64,000 bases of DNA from Cellulophaga sp. HaHa_2_95 (GTDB taxonomy: Bacteria; Bacteroidota; Bacteroidia; Flavobacteriales; Flavobacteriaceae). The stretch is from positions 1,860,001 through 1,924,000 of the forward strand of contig NZ_CP058988.1 in NCBI RefSeq assembly GCF_019278565.1. The letters run 5' to 3'. Positions 9,780 to 23,900 of the stretch are shown here, one piece after another. The notes below the pieces were generated by a model. The model was not told the origin of the DNA. It did not search any database and worked only from the letters and a program-made list of their open reading frames with translations. Position numbers and translations under genes: made by a program. Numbering within the stretch: the first letter of the stretch is position 1; every line of letters begins with the position of its first letter.

Positions 9780-11922
9780 TTTTAAAAGAATCTTGGTGTT
9801 ATTACTTTTTTGTATCGTGTTAAGAATTCATAGCGAAGAAAGACTTCAAAAGACCCATCATTAAAACGGGTAGCTCCTAGATCTGTTGTTTCTTTATCGT
9901 AGGCTAATCCTAGCATTAATTGTTCTGAGATTTGGAATCCTGCCAATAAACTCACTGCGGCATCCCATCGGTACGCAGCTCCTGCAGAAAATTTATCATT
10001 AATAAGGAAGTTAGCCGAAACATCTATTTGTAAAGGCGCTCCTTTTACAGCTTTTACAAGCCCTGCAGGTTTGAATTTTAGGTTGGGATTTAAATCGAAC
10101 ACATAACCTGTTATAAAGTAAATATTTAACCGTTCTTCGGCTAAGAAAGAGGAACTATTGGTTCCTGCACTATCAAAATGTTCTGTCTGTAAAAAGTTAG
10201 GAACAGATAGTCCGGAGTAAAACTTATCGGTATGGTAGTAAACTCCTGCTCCAAAATTGGGAGAGAATTTATTATCCACGTTAGGCAAGTTACTTTCGGC
10301 GCCATAATTTCTAAGTTTAGAGAAATCGATGTTCAAGAAATGTCCGCCTGCTTTTAATCCAAACGAAAGTTTACCTTCTTCAGAAGTAGGGATGGTATAG
10401 GAAAATGCGGCATCAAAATACGTATCTTGATTGGTACCATTTCCTATTTCATCATTTACAATAGAAAGTCCTAAACCCACTCTTCTAGACACCGGGGTAT
10501 GCAGATTTAGGGTTTGTGTGGTTGGCGCCCCATCTAATCCTACCCATTGTGAGCGGTGTAAGGCAGCAATACTCAGCACCCCTCGGGAACCTGCATAGGC
10601 AGGATTCACCGAAATGGTATTGTACATGTACTGCGTGTATTGCGCATCTTGTTGTGCAGAGAGAGTGGTGGTCCCTGCAAAGACAAAGAGTGCTATGATC
10701 AAATATTTTTTCATGTTTTATTCTTAATGGTTAATGCTTATCGATTAATGTATAAATATCCGGCTTTGTTTAGGTGATTCCCTTCATTTACGTATTTGAT
10801 TATATAGAAGTAAACACCTACAGGTAGCTCAGAATCTGTGCTAATGGTTACTCTACCATTAGAAGCGCCTCTAAATACGTTAGATTGATTATCATACCCA
10901 GCCATTTCATAGACTACCACTCCCCAACGGTTATAAATCTGTACTGTGTTGTTCGGGAAAGACTCAATGTTTTCAATCCTAAAGAAATCATTTACACCAT
11001 CATTATCAGGGGTTAGAATTTCATTAGAAACGGCTATTCCAGAGCTTACGACTTCTTCATCACAACCAGCTGTTAGGGTAGGAACACCACCAATAGCATC
11101 ACAAGGATCTAAAGGATCAGTACCGTCTGTTATTTCTTGACCATCTGGAATCGTATCCCCATCGGTATCTGCATTATTAGGGTCAGAACCAATGGCATCT
11201 TCTTGTGCAGTCGTCAATCCGTCTGCATCACAATCAGATTCAGGTAATGCTTTACCACCATTATGATCACAATCATCCAAAGGATTTGTACCATCCAATA
11301 CTTCCTGACCATCAAGAATACCATCCCCATCGGAATCAGGATTATTAGGATCTGTTCCTAAAGTAATTTCTTCACCGTCTGATAATCCATCGTTGTCAGA
11401 ATCAGGATTATTAGGATCTGTTCCTGCCGCTACCTCTTGATCTGTTGTTAATCCGTCGTTATCACAATCGCTATCTCCTAAAGGACTTCCGTTTACAGAA
11501 CTACAATCATCTAATGGGTTTGTAGCGTCTGTATTTACTTCTTGACCATCAGAAATACCATCTCCATCGGTATCAGGATTGTTAGGGTCTGTTCCTAAAG
11601 CTGTCTCTTCATTGTCATTAATTCCATCACTATCCGTATCAACCGAAACTGTTACCGTTCCTGTTCCTGCATTTCCTGAAGGATCTGTAGCTGTAATAGC
11701 AATGACATCTTCATCTAGTAAGGTAGGGAAGCTACCAGAATCTGGTACAGCTGTTTCGGTGTCTAAACTCCAGTTACCACTAGCGTCTGTAATTATCGTA
11801 TAGGTAACATCAGGAAGGTTATCACCATCTGTATCCAATTCTATAAGCAGGGTTTCATTAGCATTTCCTTGACCTGTTAGGATAGGGGTAATGTCTATAG
11901 TACTGAAACTATCTACTGTTGG
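9780..11922. repeat. 2143-bp duplicated export cassette, copy 1 (PorP plus adhesin C-terminus)
   Basis: Bases 9780-11922 align without any indel to 25509-27651, at a constant offset of 15729. The unit runs from 2 bp outside the PorP stop codon, through PorP and the 23-bp spacer, to the codon where the adhesin repeats begin. Sequence on both sides is unrelated between the copies. Scattered single-base differences show that it is not a very recent event. Confidence 0.95.
9782..10714 (-). CDS. PorP/SprF-family type IX secretion outer-membrane protein (copy 1)
   Basis: The 310 residues begin with a signal peptide (KKYLIIALFVFAGTTTLSAQ) followed by the family start QDAQYTQYMYNTISVNPAYAG. The rest alternates short amphipathic strands, as expected for an outer-membrane beta barrel. 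SprF of Flavobacterium johnsoniae is needed for secretion of the type B substrate SprB, so this protein is probably the dedicated partner of the adhesin encoded 23 bp upstream. It differs from the copy at 25511-26443 by one residue (A here, V there, in the SxGAAYRWD segment), although about two dozen bases differ. That pattern points to strong selection on the protein. Confidence 0.95.
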   Translation of the reverse strand: MKKYLIIALFVFAGTTTLSAQQDAQYTQYMYNTISVNPAYAGSRGVLSIAALHRSQWVGLDGAPTTQTLNLHTPVSRRVGLGLSIVNDEIGNGTNQDTYFDAAFSYTIPTSEEGKLSFGLKAGGHFLNIDFSKLRNYGAESNLPNVDNKFSPNFGAGVYYHTDKFYSGLSVPNFLQTEHFDSAGTNSSSFLAEERLNIYFITGYVFDLNPNLKFKPAGLVKAVKGAPLQIDVSANFLINDKFSAGAAYRWDAAVSLLAGFQISEQLMLGLAYDKETTDLGATRFNDGSFEVFLRYEFLTRYKKVITPRFF

Positions 11923-14900
11923 ATCTGAAAGATCAAGTGTAGCTGTATCCGTCATGCTATTAGGACCAACGTTTCCTGCAACATCTGTTATGTTAGCAGT
12001 AAGGTCAATGGTACCTGCATCACCTGGATTAGGGATAATTACATCAATAAATCCAGTAGCAATATCTGCAGCAGAAAGCACTACATCTTGTGTGTTTCCA
12101 TTTCCATCAGAGATGGTAACGGTATCTCCTGCAACAGCATCTGCAGGAAGTGTGATACGCGCATCAATATCACCCACTAATTCATCTTCAGAAATCAATC
12201 CGTCGTTATTGGTATCTTCCGTAATAATTACAGTTGGTGCTGTAGGGTCTGTTGTATCAAATGTTGCAATATCTGAAATACTATCTGGACCAACATTACC
12301 GGCAACATCTGTAATAGTTGCCGTAACTGTAATTGTTCCATTATCACCAGGATTAGGGATCACGACAGTAATAGTACCATTAGTAATATCTGTTGCGGTA
12401 AGCACCACATCTTGCGAGTTTCCATTTCCATCGGTAATGGTTACCGTGTCTCCCGCGACCGTATCAGCAGGTAGTGTTATTACAGCATTAATATCGCCTA
12501 CAAGTTCATCTTCAGAAATTAATCCGTCGTTATTGGTATCTTCTGTTATGACGACGCTTGGAGCTGTCGGATCTGTAATATCCAGTACTGCAGTGTCGCT
12601 TACACTATTAGGACCCACGTTTCCGGCAACATCGGTAAGGTTTGCGGTTACTACTAGAGTCCCTGTGTCTCCAGGATTATTGATAATGACATCAATAAAT
12701 CCATTAGTAATATCCGTTGCCGTAAGCACTACATCTTGTGAGTTACCATTACCATCAGTGATGGTGACTGTATCTCCTTCAAGAGCATCGGCAGGCAATG
12801 TCACACGTGCATCAATATCACCAATAAGTTCATCTTGGTTTATTAATTCATCGTTATTGGTGTCTTCTGTGATGGCTACTGTTGGTGCTGTAGGATCTGT
12901 GGTGTCAAGTGTTGCAGTATCTGTAACACTATTTGGCCCCACATTACCAGCAACATCTGTTATGTTGGCCGTCACTATAATTGTTCCATTGTCTCCAGGG
13001 TTAGGAATTACAACCGCAATAGTACCATTGGCAATATCCGTGGTTGTAAGTACTACATCTTGTGAGTCTCCATTTCCATCGGTAATGGTAACGCTATCAC
13101 CTGCAACCGCATCTGCTGGCAGTGTTACTACAGCATCAATATCGCCTACAAGTTCATCTTCATTTATTAGTCCATCGTTATTGACATCTTCTGTGATAAC
13201 TACTGTTGGTGCAGTAGGATCTGTAGTATCAAGTGTTGCGGTATCTGTAGCACTATTAGGGCCCACGTTTCCGGCAACATCGGTAAGGTTTGCGGTTACT
13301 ACTAGGGTCCCTGTGTCTCCAGGATTATTGATAATGACATCAATAAATCCATTGGTAATATCCGTTGCCGTAAGCACCACATCTTGTGAGTTTCCATTTC
13401 CATCAGTGATGGTTACGGTATCCCCTTCAAGAGCATCGGCAGGCAAAGTCACACGTGCATCTATGTCGCCTACAAGTTCATCTTCATTGATTAATTCATC
13501 ATCGTTGCTGTCTTCCGAAATAACTATCGTTGGAGCAGTTGGATCAGTAAGATCAATGGTAGCAGAATCTGACGTACTATCAGGACCTACATTCCCCGCC
13601 ACATCCGTAAGGTTAGCCGTTACGACTATAGTTCCTCCATCACCAGGATTAATAATGCTGACTAAAATAAAACCATTTGAAGCTTCTGTTGCTGTCAAAA
13701 TGATATCTTGGCTATTACCATTTCCATCAGTAATGGTAACGGTATCACCGCCAACGGCATTACTAGGTAATGATATTACAGCATTAATATCTGCCGATAA
13801 TTCATCTTCGTTTATAAATCCGTCATCATTAACGTCTTCTGAAATAATAACTGTTGGAGCTCCAGGATCTGTAGTATCAAGTACTGCAGTATCCGTTAAA
13901 CTATCAGGACCTACATTCCCTGCAACATCCGTAAGATTTGCGGTAACTACAATAGTGCCTTTATCTCCAGGGTTAGCGATAATGACATCTATAAATCCAT
14001 TGGCAATATCAGTAGTAGTTAAAACAACATCTTGAGAATTTCCATTCCCATCGGTTACAGTTACGGTATCTCCTGCAACGGCATCCGCTGGAAGTGTTAC
14101 ACGAGCATCTATGTCTCCTACGAGTTCATCTTCATTGATTAATTCATCATCGTTTGTATCTTCTGTAATTTCTATTGTCGGAGCACTTGGGTCCGTAAGG
14201 TCAAGTACTGCTGTATCTGTAGCGCTGTCTACACTTTCATTGCCGGCGATATCCGTAATTTTAGCGGTAACAACAATAGTTCCGTTATCTCCAGGGTTAA
14301 CAATTACAATAGCAATCGTGGCATTGGTAATATCTGTTGCTGTAAGTACTACCTCTTGAGAATTTCCATTTCCATCGGTAATAGTTACTTTATCACCAGC
14401 AACGGCATCCGCAGGAAGAGTTACCACAGCGTCAATCGGACCAGTTAACTCATCTTCACTAATTAAACCATCATTATTGGTGTCTTCTACAATTTCTATT
14501 GTAGGCGCTGTTGGATCCGTAATATCGAGCACAGCAGTATCTGTAGCGCTATCTGGACCCACATTTCCTGCAACATCCGTAAGAGTTGCCGTAACTACAA
14601 TGGTACCTGTATCTCCAGGGTTCGCAATAATCACATCTATGAACCCTGTTGTAATATCTGTAGCCGTAAGTACTACCTCTTGAGAATTTCCATTCCCATC
14701 GGTAACAATTACTTTATCACCAGCAAGGGCATCAGCAGGCAATGTTACCCTAGCGTCAATATGGCCTACAAGTTCATCTTCACTAATTAATTCATCATCG
14801 TTGCTGTCTTCCGTAATGCTTATTGTAGGAGCGGTTGGATCAGTAAGGTCAAGTACAGCGGTATCTGTTGCACTGTTAGGACCTACATTCCCTGCAACAT

Positions 14901-17900
14901 CCGTTATATTGGCGGTTAGCACAATAGTATCGCCATCTCCAGGATTGGCAATCACAATAGCAATGGTGCCATTCGTAATATCTGTCGCGGTAAGTACCAC
15001 ATTTTGTAAGTTTCCATTCCCATCCGTAATGGTTACGGTATCACCTATAGCAGCATCAGCAGGAAGTGTAACTATGGCATTAATATCACCGATTAACTCA
15101 TCTTCACTAATTAGACCATCGTTGTTGGTGTCTTCTACAATTTCTACGGTAGGAGCTGTTGGAGCTGTAGTATCAATGGTTAATTCTAAGTTCGTAATAT
15201 CAGTAGCACTGTTACCTGCTTCATCTGTACTTGTAACAGTCACTTCATTTGTACCATTTACATTCGGCGCAAAAGTTCCTGAGGTAGGAGCTTCTGTTTC
15301 CGTATCAATGGTCCAATCCCCTGAAGCATCCGCTGTGGTAGTGAATGTTGCTCCACCAACAGTTACCGTAATTGTAGAATTAGCTTCTGCCGTACCTTCA
15401 AGTACAGGAGTAGTGTCATTTGTAATTTGACTTTCTACTGTTGGAATCTCTGGATCTGTGGTATCTATCGTCAACTCTAAAGTAGTAGCATCTACAGAAC
15501 TATTTCCTGCAGCATCCGTACTTGTTACCACTACTTCATTAGCTCCATTTACATTTGGCGTAAATGTTCCACTATCTGGTGTAGCTGTTTCTGTATCGAT
15601 ACTCCAGTTGCCCGAGCTATCGGTAATTATGGTATATGTTGCTCCTGCAACTACTATTTCTAAAGTAGAATCTGCTTCTGCAGTTCCAGTAATTATTGGT
15701 GTTGTATCATTTGTAATTTGATCTTGTACTGTAGGATCAACAGGTGGCGTTACATCTACCGTGAGCACTGCAGCAGCAGAAGTCAACGGAGAACATACAA
15801 AAGAAGTTTCTGTAATTATTACTCTATACTCATACCCGTTTTCTGTAATTGTTATACTTGTTAGAGTTAATGTTCCAGTGGTACTTCCTGTATAAATATC
15901 AGTTGCATTGGCATCATCTATATCTATAAATCCACTACCAGATTGGTCATCAACTTGCCATTGGTATATTAATTCTGTTCCATTCGCAGTAACAGAGAAT
16001 ATCTCTGGAGAACTGCCATTTGTTAACACATCTTGTGGTTGCTCTGCGGCAGTTGCAATTGTTGGAATAATACCAGGTTGTTGAAAATCAAAGGCTGTGT
16101 TGCTAGCACTATCTACATTATTAGGAGTCGTGTATCCGTCGGTCACAGTTGTTCCTGTAACTATTCCGTTTGCATCTACTAGGGTAGGGGCATCACCTAA
16201 ATATCCATCAGCATTGTCATCTGTGTATCCTGCTTCGATAACATCATTACAGCCATCTCCATCAGCATCTATTTCAAGGAAATCGGCAATACCATCAGGG
16301 GTAGTTTCAGAATCAAATACGGTATAATTTACTGTACCACTATTCTGTTGTCCACTGGCCTGTACCGTATTTGCGATACCATCTGTACCCACGGCACCGT
16401 TTAGAACGCCGGTTGTAAAAGCTTTTCCGCTTCCAGATTCCACCACATCATAAATACCATCATTATCAGCATCTAAATCAAAGTGATTAGGAACGCCATC
16501 GCCGTCGGTATCAAAACTATCGACAATAGAATCGCCATTAGCATCAGGACCTAAGTCTGTATCTTGGTAATTTAAAATTCCGTCAGCATCATCATCCGCA
16601 CTTGGATCAGTACCCGATGTTTCCAAGGTGTCTAAAATTCCATCATTGTCATCATCAAGATCAATTGAATCGGCTATGCCGTCTAAGTCATTATCATCAA
16701 TCCCAACTTCACGATAATCTACTTCCGGAGTGGTCGTTTTAGCAATATTTGGTAAATCTATAGCTCCATTATCTTGATCATCATTCGTATCAAAAAGGGT
16801 TCCTGGAGTATCAACATCATCATAACCATTTAGTAAACCATCACCATCAGAATCTAGATTATTTGTTGCTGCAACAAAACCAGCTTCTCTTCTATCTGTT
16901 AGTGTATCATTATCAGAATCTAAATCTAAATAATCAGGAATACCATCTAGATCTGTATCAATAACCATTAAACCTTCATTACCAGTTCCTTCATAAGCAT
17001 CTCCCAATCCGTCTCCATCCGTATCATCTATTCCTCTAGGCGTATACGATGTGGTAAGTTGTGCTTCTACATTATCAGGAATACCATCATTATCAGAATC
17101 AATATCTAAATGATCTTCAATACCATCATTATCACTATCAATACCTTGGTATATTTTGTATACCGGTGCCGTTCCAGGTCCTGAGGCAACTCCTGTTGGA
17201 GTACCACCAGAATTAGTAGCAGAAGTAGTATTGGTAGGTGTAAACAATCCATTAATATCACATGTTTGGAATAAAATAGATCCTAAATAATCATTAGTAC
17301 CAAAACCTGTTTGCAACTCACCCGTAAAAGTAAGATCAAGATTTGTTGTTTCATAGTAATTAAAGTATGCCGCTATTTTAGGACCAAAATCTACTCCGGC
17401 CCAAGTTTGCGCAGGACCTTCAAAAGTGGCAGTACCTGTAGCTAAATTTTCAGATACAGTAAGTAATGAATTACTATCCACGGCATATAAACCTGGACGG
17501 GTTAATGTTACACTTTCTCTAGTGTTAGCACCGTCTATATCATAAATTACGCCTCCAAATCTAATAAGGTTGACTTGAAAATCTGTTCCAGAAGCTACCA
17601 AGCGAATGTTAAAGGAAATACTTCCTGTTTCTCCTGCTACACCTCCTACGTCAAAAGTAGGTTGCCAAGCCTCATTGCTACTACCAACAGGGAAAGCATC
17701 TATTGATGTTAAGGTTGCATTATCAATATCCGTAATTGTAACAATGGCATCTAAAATCCCTAAAGACGAGGTCACTACCGTTGAGAATCTATATTCAGCA
17801 CCGATTGTACCAACACCAGCTCCGGTAGCAGCTATATAAGCGCCACCAATAAATGAACCAGGAGGTATACCACAATCATCACCTTTGACATCGGTAGGTT

Positions 17901-20900
17901 GAAACCCTAAAGATTCTACATAATCTAAGATTCCATCATTATCATTATCAATATCAATACTGTTATCAACGCCATCACCATCGGTATCAATAGGATCTAA
18001 GTGAACAATATTATCCCTAAAATCTACCTCACTCGTAAAAGGATCTTGGGTGTTCAAGAACGTAGTAACATCTTGGTTATTATTTGTTGCGCCGTTTGGA
18101 TCTTCTAGTCCGTTAGGAGCTGCAATACTTAAATCAAAGGCATCATCTAAACCATCGTTATCAGCATCTATTCCCGAAGGTGTAACATCTGCAGCCAAAT
18201 CATCATTATAATCATACACCTCTGTGGTGTCATCTAATCCGTCATTGTCAGAATCCGTATCTCTGAAATCAGGACTATCTGTACCATCCGTATTTGTTGG
18301 AGCATTTATAGATTCACCTGAACCTGCAGGAGCAACCTCATAATTATCGGCTAGACCGTTCCCATCTGAATCTGCAGATGGAAAGAGATGTCCTGATGTG
18401 GATTGCCATTCTATATTATCTATAATCCCATCATTATCACTATCTAAATCTAAATAATCTGGTAAAGCATCTGCATCTGTATTTTCTGGGATACTACTAA
18501 AACTACCTCCATTATCTACATCAAAAGCATCATCGACCCCATCATTATCAGAATCATCGCCCGATAGTTGTACTAAACTTGCGTCTGATTGCGCTTCTAC
18601 TAAATCTTGTATTCCATCATTATCAGAATCGATATCTAAATAATCAGGACCAGTGGTACCATCAGAATTTATAGGAGTTGTTGATACTCCCGCACCATCA
18701 GTTCCACCATCTTCAGCCGTATCTGGAATTCCATTGGTGCCGACGCCACTTTCAGAACTGTCTATATAACCGTTGCCATTTGTGTCTAATGCACCATTTC
18801 CTGTTTCTACAAGATCTGGAATACCATCATTATCACTATCAAGGTCTAAACTATTTGGAACACCGTCACCATCAAAATCACCAGTACCTTCAACCGTATC
18901 TGGTATACCATCATTATCATCATCTTCATCACAGGCATCAGGAAGTGCATCACCATCTGCATTTATAGCATCATCAAACCCTTCACAGGCGTCCAAAGAA
19001 TTTTGCACACCATCGCCATCACAATCACTTGTTGGCAAAGGGGTTCCGCCAATAGACTCACAATCATTTAAAGGATTTGTATTATCTGACGCTTCTTGAC
19101 CGTCATCAATACCATCACCATCCGTATCTGAATTGTAGGGATCCGTACCATTAGTAACTTCAGTACCATTTATAATACCGTCGCCATCGCAATCTGCTGC
19201 TGCCCACATAGCGTTTGTAGCATCATAGCCTGTATATCCTGGAGCTTGCACCGGATCACATGGGTTTAATGCATCTGTATCTATATTGTCAGGCACACCA
19301 TCACCATCGGTATCATTGCTATAAGGATCTGTATTATTGGTAACCTCTGTTCCATTGGTAACTCCGTCACTATCACAATCTGCTGCTGCCCAAACAGCAT
19401 TGGTGGCATCATAGCCTGCGTATCCTGGGGCTTGTATTGGATCACAAGGATCTAAGGCATCTGTATCTGTATTGTCTGGCACACCATCACCATCGGTATC
19501 TGTATTGTATGGGTCTGTATTATTAGTGGCCTCTGTACCATTAGTAATGCCATCACCATCACAATCTGCCGCTGCCCAAATAGCGTTGGTAGCATCATAA
19601 CCTGTGTAGCCTGGAGCTTGTATTGGATCACAAGGATCTAATGCATTTGTATCTGTATCATCTGGTACACCATCGCCATCTGTATCGTTGCTATAGGGAT
19701 CTGTATTATTGGTAACTTCTGTTTCATTGGTAACTCCGTCGCTATCACAATCTGCTGCTGCCCAAATAGCATTGGTAACATCATACCCTGTATAGCCTGG
19801 AGCTTGCACTGGATCACAAGGATCCAATGGATTCGTATCTATATCATCTTGAACACCATCACCATCGGTATCCGTATTGTATGGGTCTGTATTATTAGTA
19901 GCCTCTGTACCATTAGTAACATTATCACCATCACAATCTGCTGCTGCCCATATAGTATTTGTAGCATCGTAACCTGCATATCCTGCGGCTTGTACTGGAT
20001 CACAAGGGTCCAAAGCATTGGTATCTGTATTATCTGGTACACCGTCACCATCGGTATCGGTACTGTAAGGATCCGTATTGTTAGTAACTTCTGTATCATT
20101 GGTCACGCCATCCCCATCACAATCTGCCGCTGCCCAAATAGCATTGGTCGCATCATAACCGGCATAACCTGGAGCTTGTACTGGATCACAAGGATCCAAT
20201 GGATTCGTATCTATATCATCTTGAACACCATCACCATCGGTATCCGTATTGTATGGGTCTGTATTATTCGTTACCTCGGTACCATTAAGAACATTATCCC
20301 CATCACAATCTGCTGCTATCCAAGTAGCATTAGTAGCATCATAGCCTGTGTAACCTGGGGCTTGTACTGGATCACAAGGATCTAATGCGTTTGTATCTGT
20401 ATTATCTGGTACACCATCACCATCTGTATCGGTGCTATATGGGTCCGTTCCATTGGTCACTTCTGTTCCATTGGTCACTCCGTCGCCATCACAATCTGCT
20501 GCTGCCCAAATAGTATTGGTAGCATCATAACCTGCATATCCTGGAGCTTGTATTGGATCACAAGGGTTTAAGGCATCCGTATCCACATCATCTTGAACCC
20601 CATCACCATCGGTATCTGTATTAAATGGGTCAGTACCATTGGTAGCTTCTGTACCATTATCAAGATTATCACCATCACAATCTTCGGCTGCCCAAACGGC
20701 ATAATTTTCATCTGTTGAAGTACGTACCGTAGGCACAGTAACTTCACAAGGATCGGAAGGGTTTGTATTATTGGTTACTTCAAAACCATTTGTTTCGCCA
20801 TCACCATCACAATCCAAAGCATCCCAACTTGCTTCTGCATTTGCGGCAACTTGATTGGTACTGTATACACAAGGGTCTAAAGGATCTGTATCTGTAGTAT

Positions 20901-23900
20901 CCGGATCGCCATCACCGTCAGTATCAAGATCACAGATACCCACTAAACCATCGCCATCCAAATCTAAATCTTCGGTGGTGACCGCGCTGACAGCTCCAGT
21001 AGTGTACGTAGCAGATGCTACCAATCCGTTCGCTAATATGGTTCCAGAGCCATCCGTTACTACAGCTGAATCTGCATCGTTATATTCTGCTCCATCACCA
21101 TTATCTGCGGTACTATCCGTATAGGCTTCATTAGCGTCTGAACAACCATCGGCATCACTATCTAAATTTAGATAATCAGGAGTCCCTATTGTTGTTTCAA
21201 TAGGGGTGGTTCCTGTGCCTGCACTGCTAGGAATACCTGCAGTACTGATGCTACCATCTGCAATGCCATTTGCATCTGCATCTGTTCCTCCTGATTCTAC
21301 TACATCGTAAATTCCGTCATTATCACTATCAAGGTCAAGTATATTTGGAACGCCATCATTATCCACATCGCATGCTAAAACAGATCTAAAAGCAAAACCT
21401 TCGTTTACATGGTTAGCGCTACTATTTATATTCCCATCTGCATAAAAACCGATGTCCATTGGAAAGGTTATTCCGGTACTTGTATCTATTAATAAAGACC
21501 ATTGTGAATCTGTGATAGTTCTTGAAAGTCCGGCAGCATCAGGAGCAACTTGAAAGGGAGTTCCTGAAGTTATCACCGCTCCATTCCCTAAATCGGTTTC
21601 CCCCAGAGGATCGGATAGCACAGCTGTACCGCCTCCTGGCCAAGTAATTGTTATCGTTTTATCCGCGTTTTGTATGGCACCAACATCACTGTTGTTTTCA
21701 TAGGTAGAGACACGAATTGCTTGTTGTATCGCATTTGTAGGTTGTTCAACGCTAAAAGTCATTTCAACCGTGGGGTCTGTACCTTGATTCCATCGTACTT
21801 GCAAACCGTTATCCGCTGGGCCTGTTTTATCTAAAATATTATATTCTGTAGATGTAATTGTAAACTGTTGATTAACGCCATCGCCATTGTCATATTCCCC
21901 TGTAAGGAACAATGAATCATCTCCGGTTAAGATTACACCATGTGCAGGGGTACATTCTAAAGCATCTGCTATCCCATCATTATCGTCATCATCATCACAG
22001 GCATCGCCTATTGTATCGCCATCTATATCTTGAAATAAAGGGTGATTAGAATCACATTCGGAGCATTCATCTGCTTGTTGTAAATTATCTAAGGAAGTTC
22101 CTATGCCTTGAGATGTTCCTCCAGAAACACCAGCAGCATCTATTGCAGCTGTTAGTCTAAGACTGCCATCTAAATCACTATAATTATAACTTGCATCGCC
22201 TTCTAAAGCATCAGGACAACCGTCATTATCACTATCGGAATCTAAATGATCATAAATGCCATCATTATCAGTATCTGTATACAACGAACATAAAGTATTC
22301 ACTCTCCAACCAATATTATCTGCATTAGCGGTGGCAGCTTGTGTTATAACAATTCTGTTAATTCCTTTATCTATATTAAATCTGAAGTTTGCTTCTTGCG
22401 CTGTACCTCCAATTATAGCCGCTACTGCTTCTCCAGAAACTGGATCGTACGACGCTCCTGTACCAATGGTACCGCTAGTGGCATAAATGTCTGCCGTGAA
22501 TTCTACTTGAACACTATTATTATAAAATTTGATATTTTGACTTTCATCATAACTACCAGAAGCATTTCTTGCTAAACTTCTTACGTTAAATTCTGTAGAT
22601 AATATAAGTTCAGAAAATACAATTTCTGTTGTAGTGCCGGTTACAGCAGAATTTGAGTTACGTGTTTGCATATCTACTTGCACGCTACCATCTGTGTAAT
22701 TTGGATTTCCAGTAGGAAATGTTCCTGAACCAATGGTAGTAGTGGCAACCGCTGTGATATCGTTATCAAAATCTTTTATATAGGCTACCAAATCACCATC
22801 ATTACTATTTAAGGTAATTAAATTATAGGATGAATCTGTAAAATGAATATCATTTGTGGGAACTAAACCACAATCTTTATTAAATTCATCTACATCTAAA
22901 ATACCATCATTATCATCATCACTATCACAACCATCTGGAATGCCATCTAAATCGGTATCAATACCATCATCAAATCCTTCACAAATATCAGAAGTATCGG
23001 GTACGCCATCATTGTCATCATCTAAGTTCTCTATGGTAATTACTTCTATTACATCATCTGGAGATGAATTAGAATCTGTTTGATCTTGTGTGTTAGAAAT
23101 GGTATTTGTTATGCTCGTAGTGGCAACCGCTTCATTAATATCATCTGCCGTAGCTACGATAATTAATGATTGCTTTTCTCCTTTTACCATATCTCCTACA
23201 TTCCAGTTAGGAGCAGACCAAGTACCCTTGCTAGGCGTAGCACTAGTAAGTGTTAGTCCTGCAGGTAAATTATCTGTAATGACTAAGCCAGTGGTATTAT
23301 CTAACCCCAGACTCTCTACAGTTATCGTAAAGGTTACTGTTTCTCCTTCTGAGATTGTTGTTTTATCTGAAGTCTTGTTAATATAAATATCTGGATTGCA
23401 ATAAAAAAACTGAATAACGTTAGAGTTGTAATCACAACCACTTTTGGATACATTTACATAATGTTCACCAATTTCAGTAGGAGTGTAGCTATCGCTTGTG
23501 GCTCCAGGTATAGCAACACCATCATTGAACCATTGGTAAGTGTCAAAGGTTTCTGTGAGTGTAATAGTGCTTCCTAAACACCCAGAACCTGATATAGAAT
23601 AATCTACTACAGGTACGGTATCAAAACCAGAAAAGTATCCCCCTGTTCCTAGTGCGCCACTAAAACCAACAACTCCAACAGCAATGGCTCCTGAAGATTG
23701 GACATAGATATTACCTGTTAAATTAGGAATATAAAAACTTTTCCAAGGTAAGCCTGTGGCAGGTATAGGAGCGGGGAGGGTCACAGGAACACCATTAGAG
23801 GTCACTACTATATTGGCATCAGGAGTACTATTGGAAGCTAGAATAGTTAATGCCCCTGATATTGTTTTTCCTGCTAAATCTTCAATTGTACTTATGTTAT

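Noticed and set aside
11891..14035. A 714-codon open frame antisense to the 108-aa repeats of adhesin 1
   Set aside because: It has the same cause: periodic sense sequence. The translation is low-complexity and has no start context or domain.
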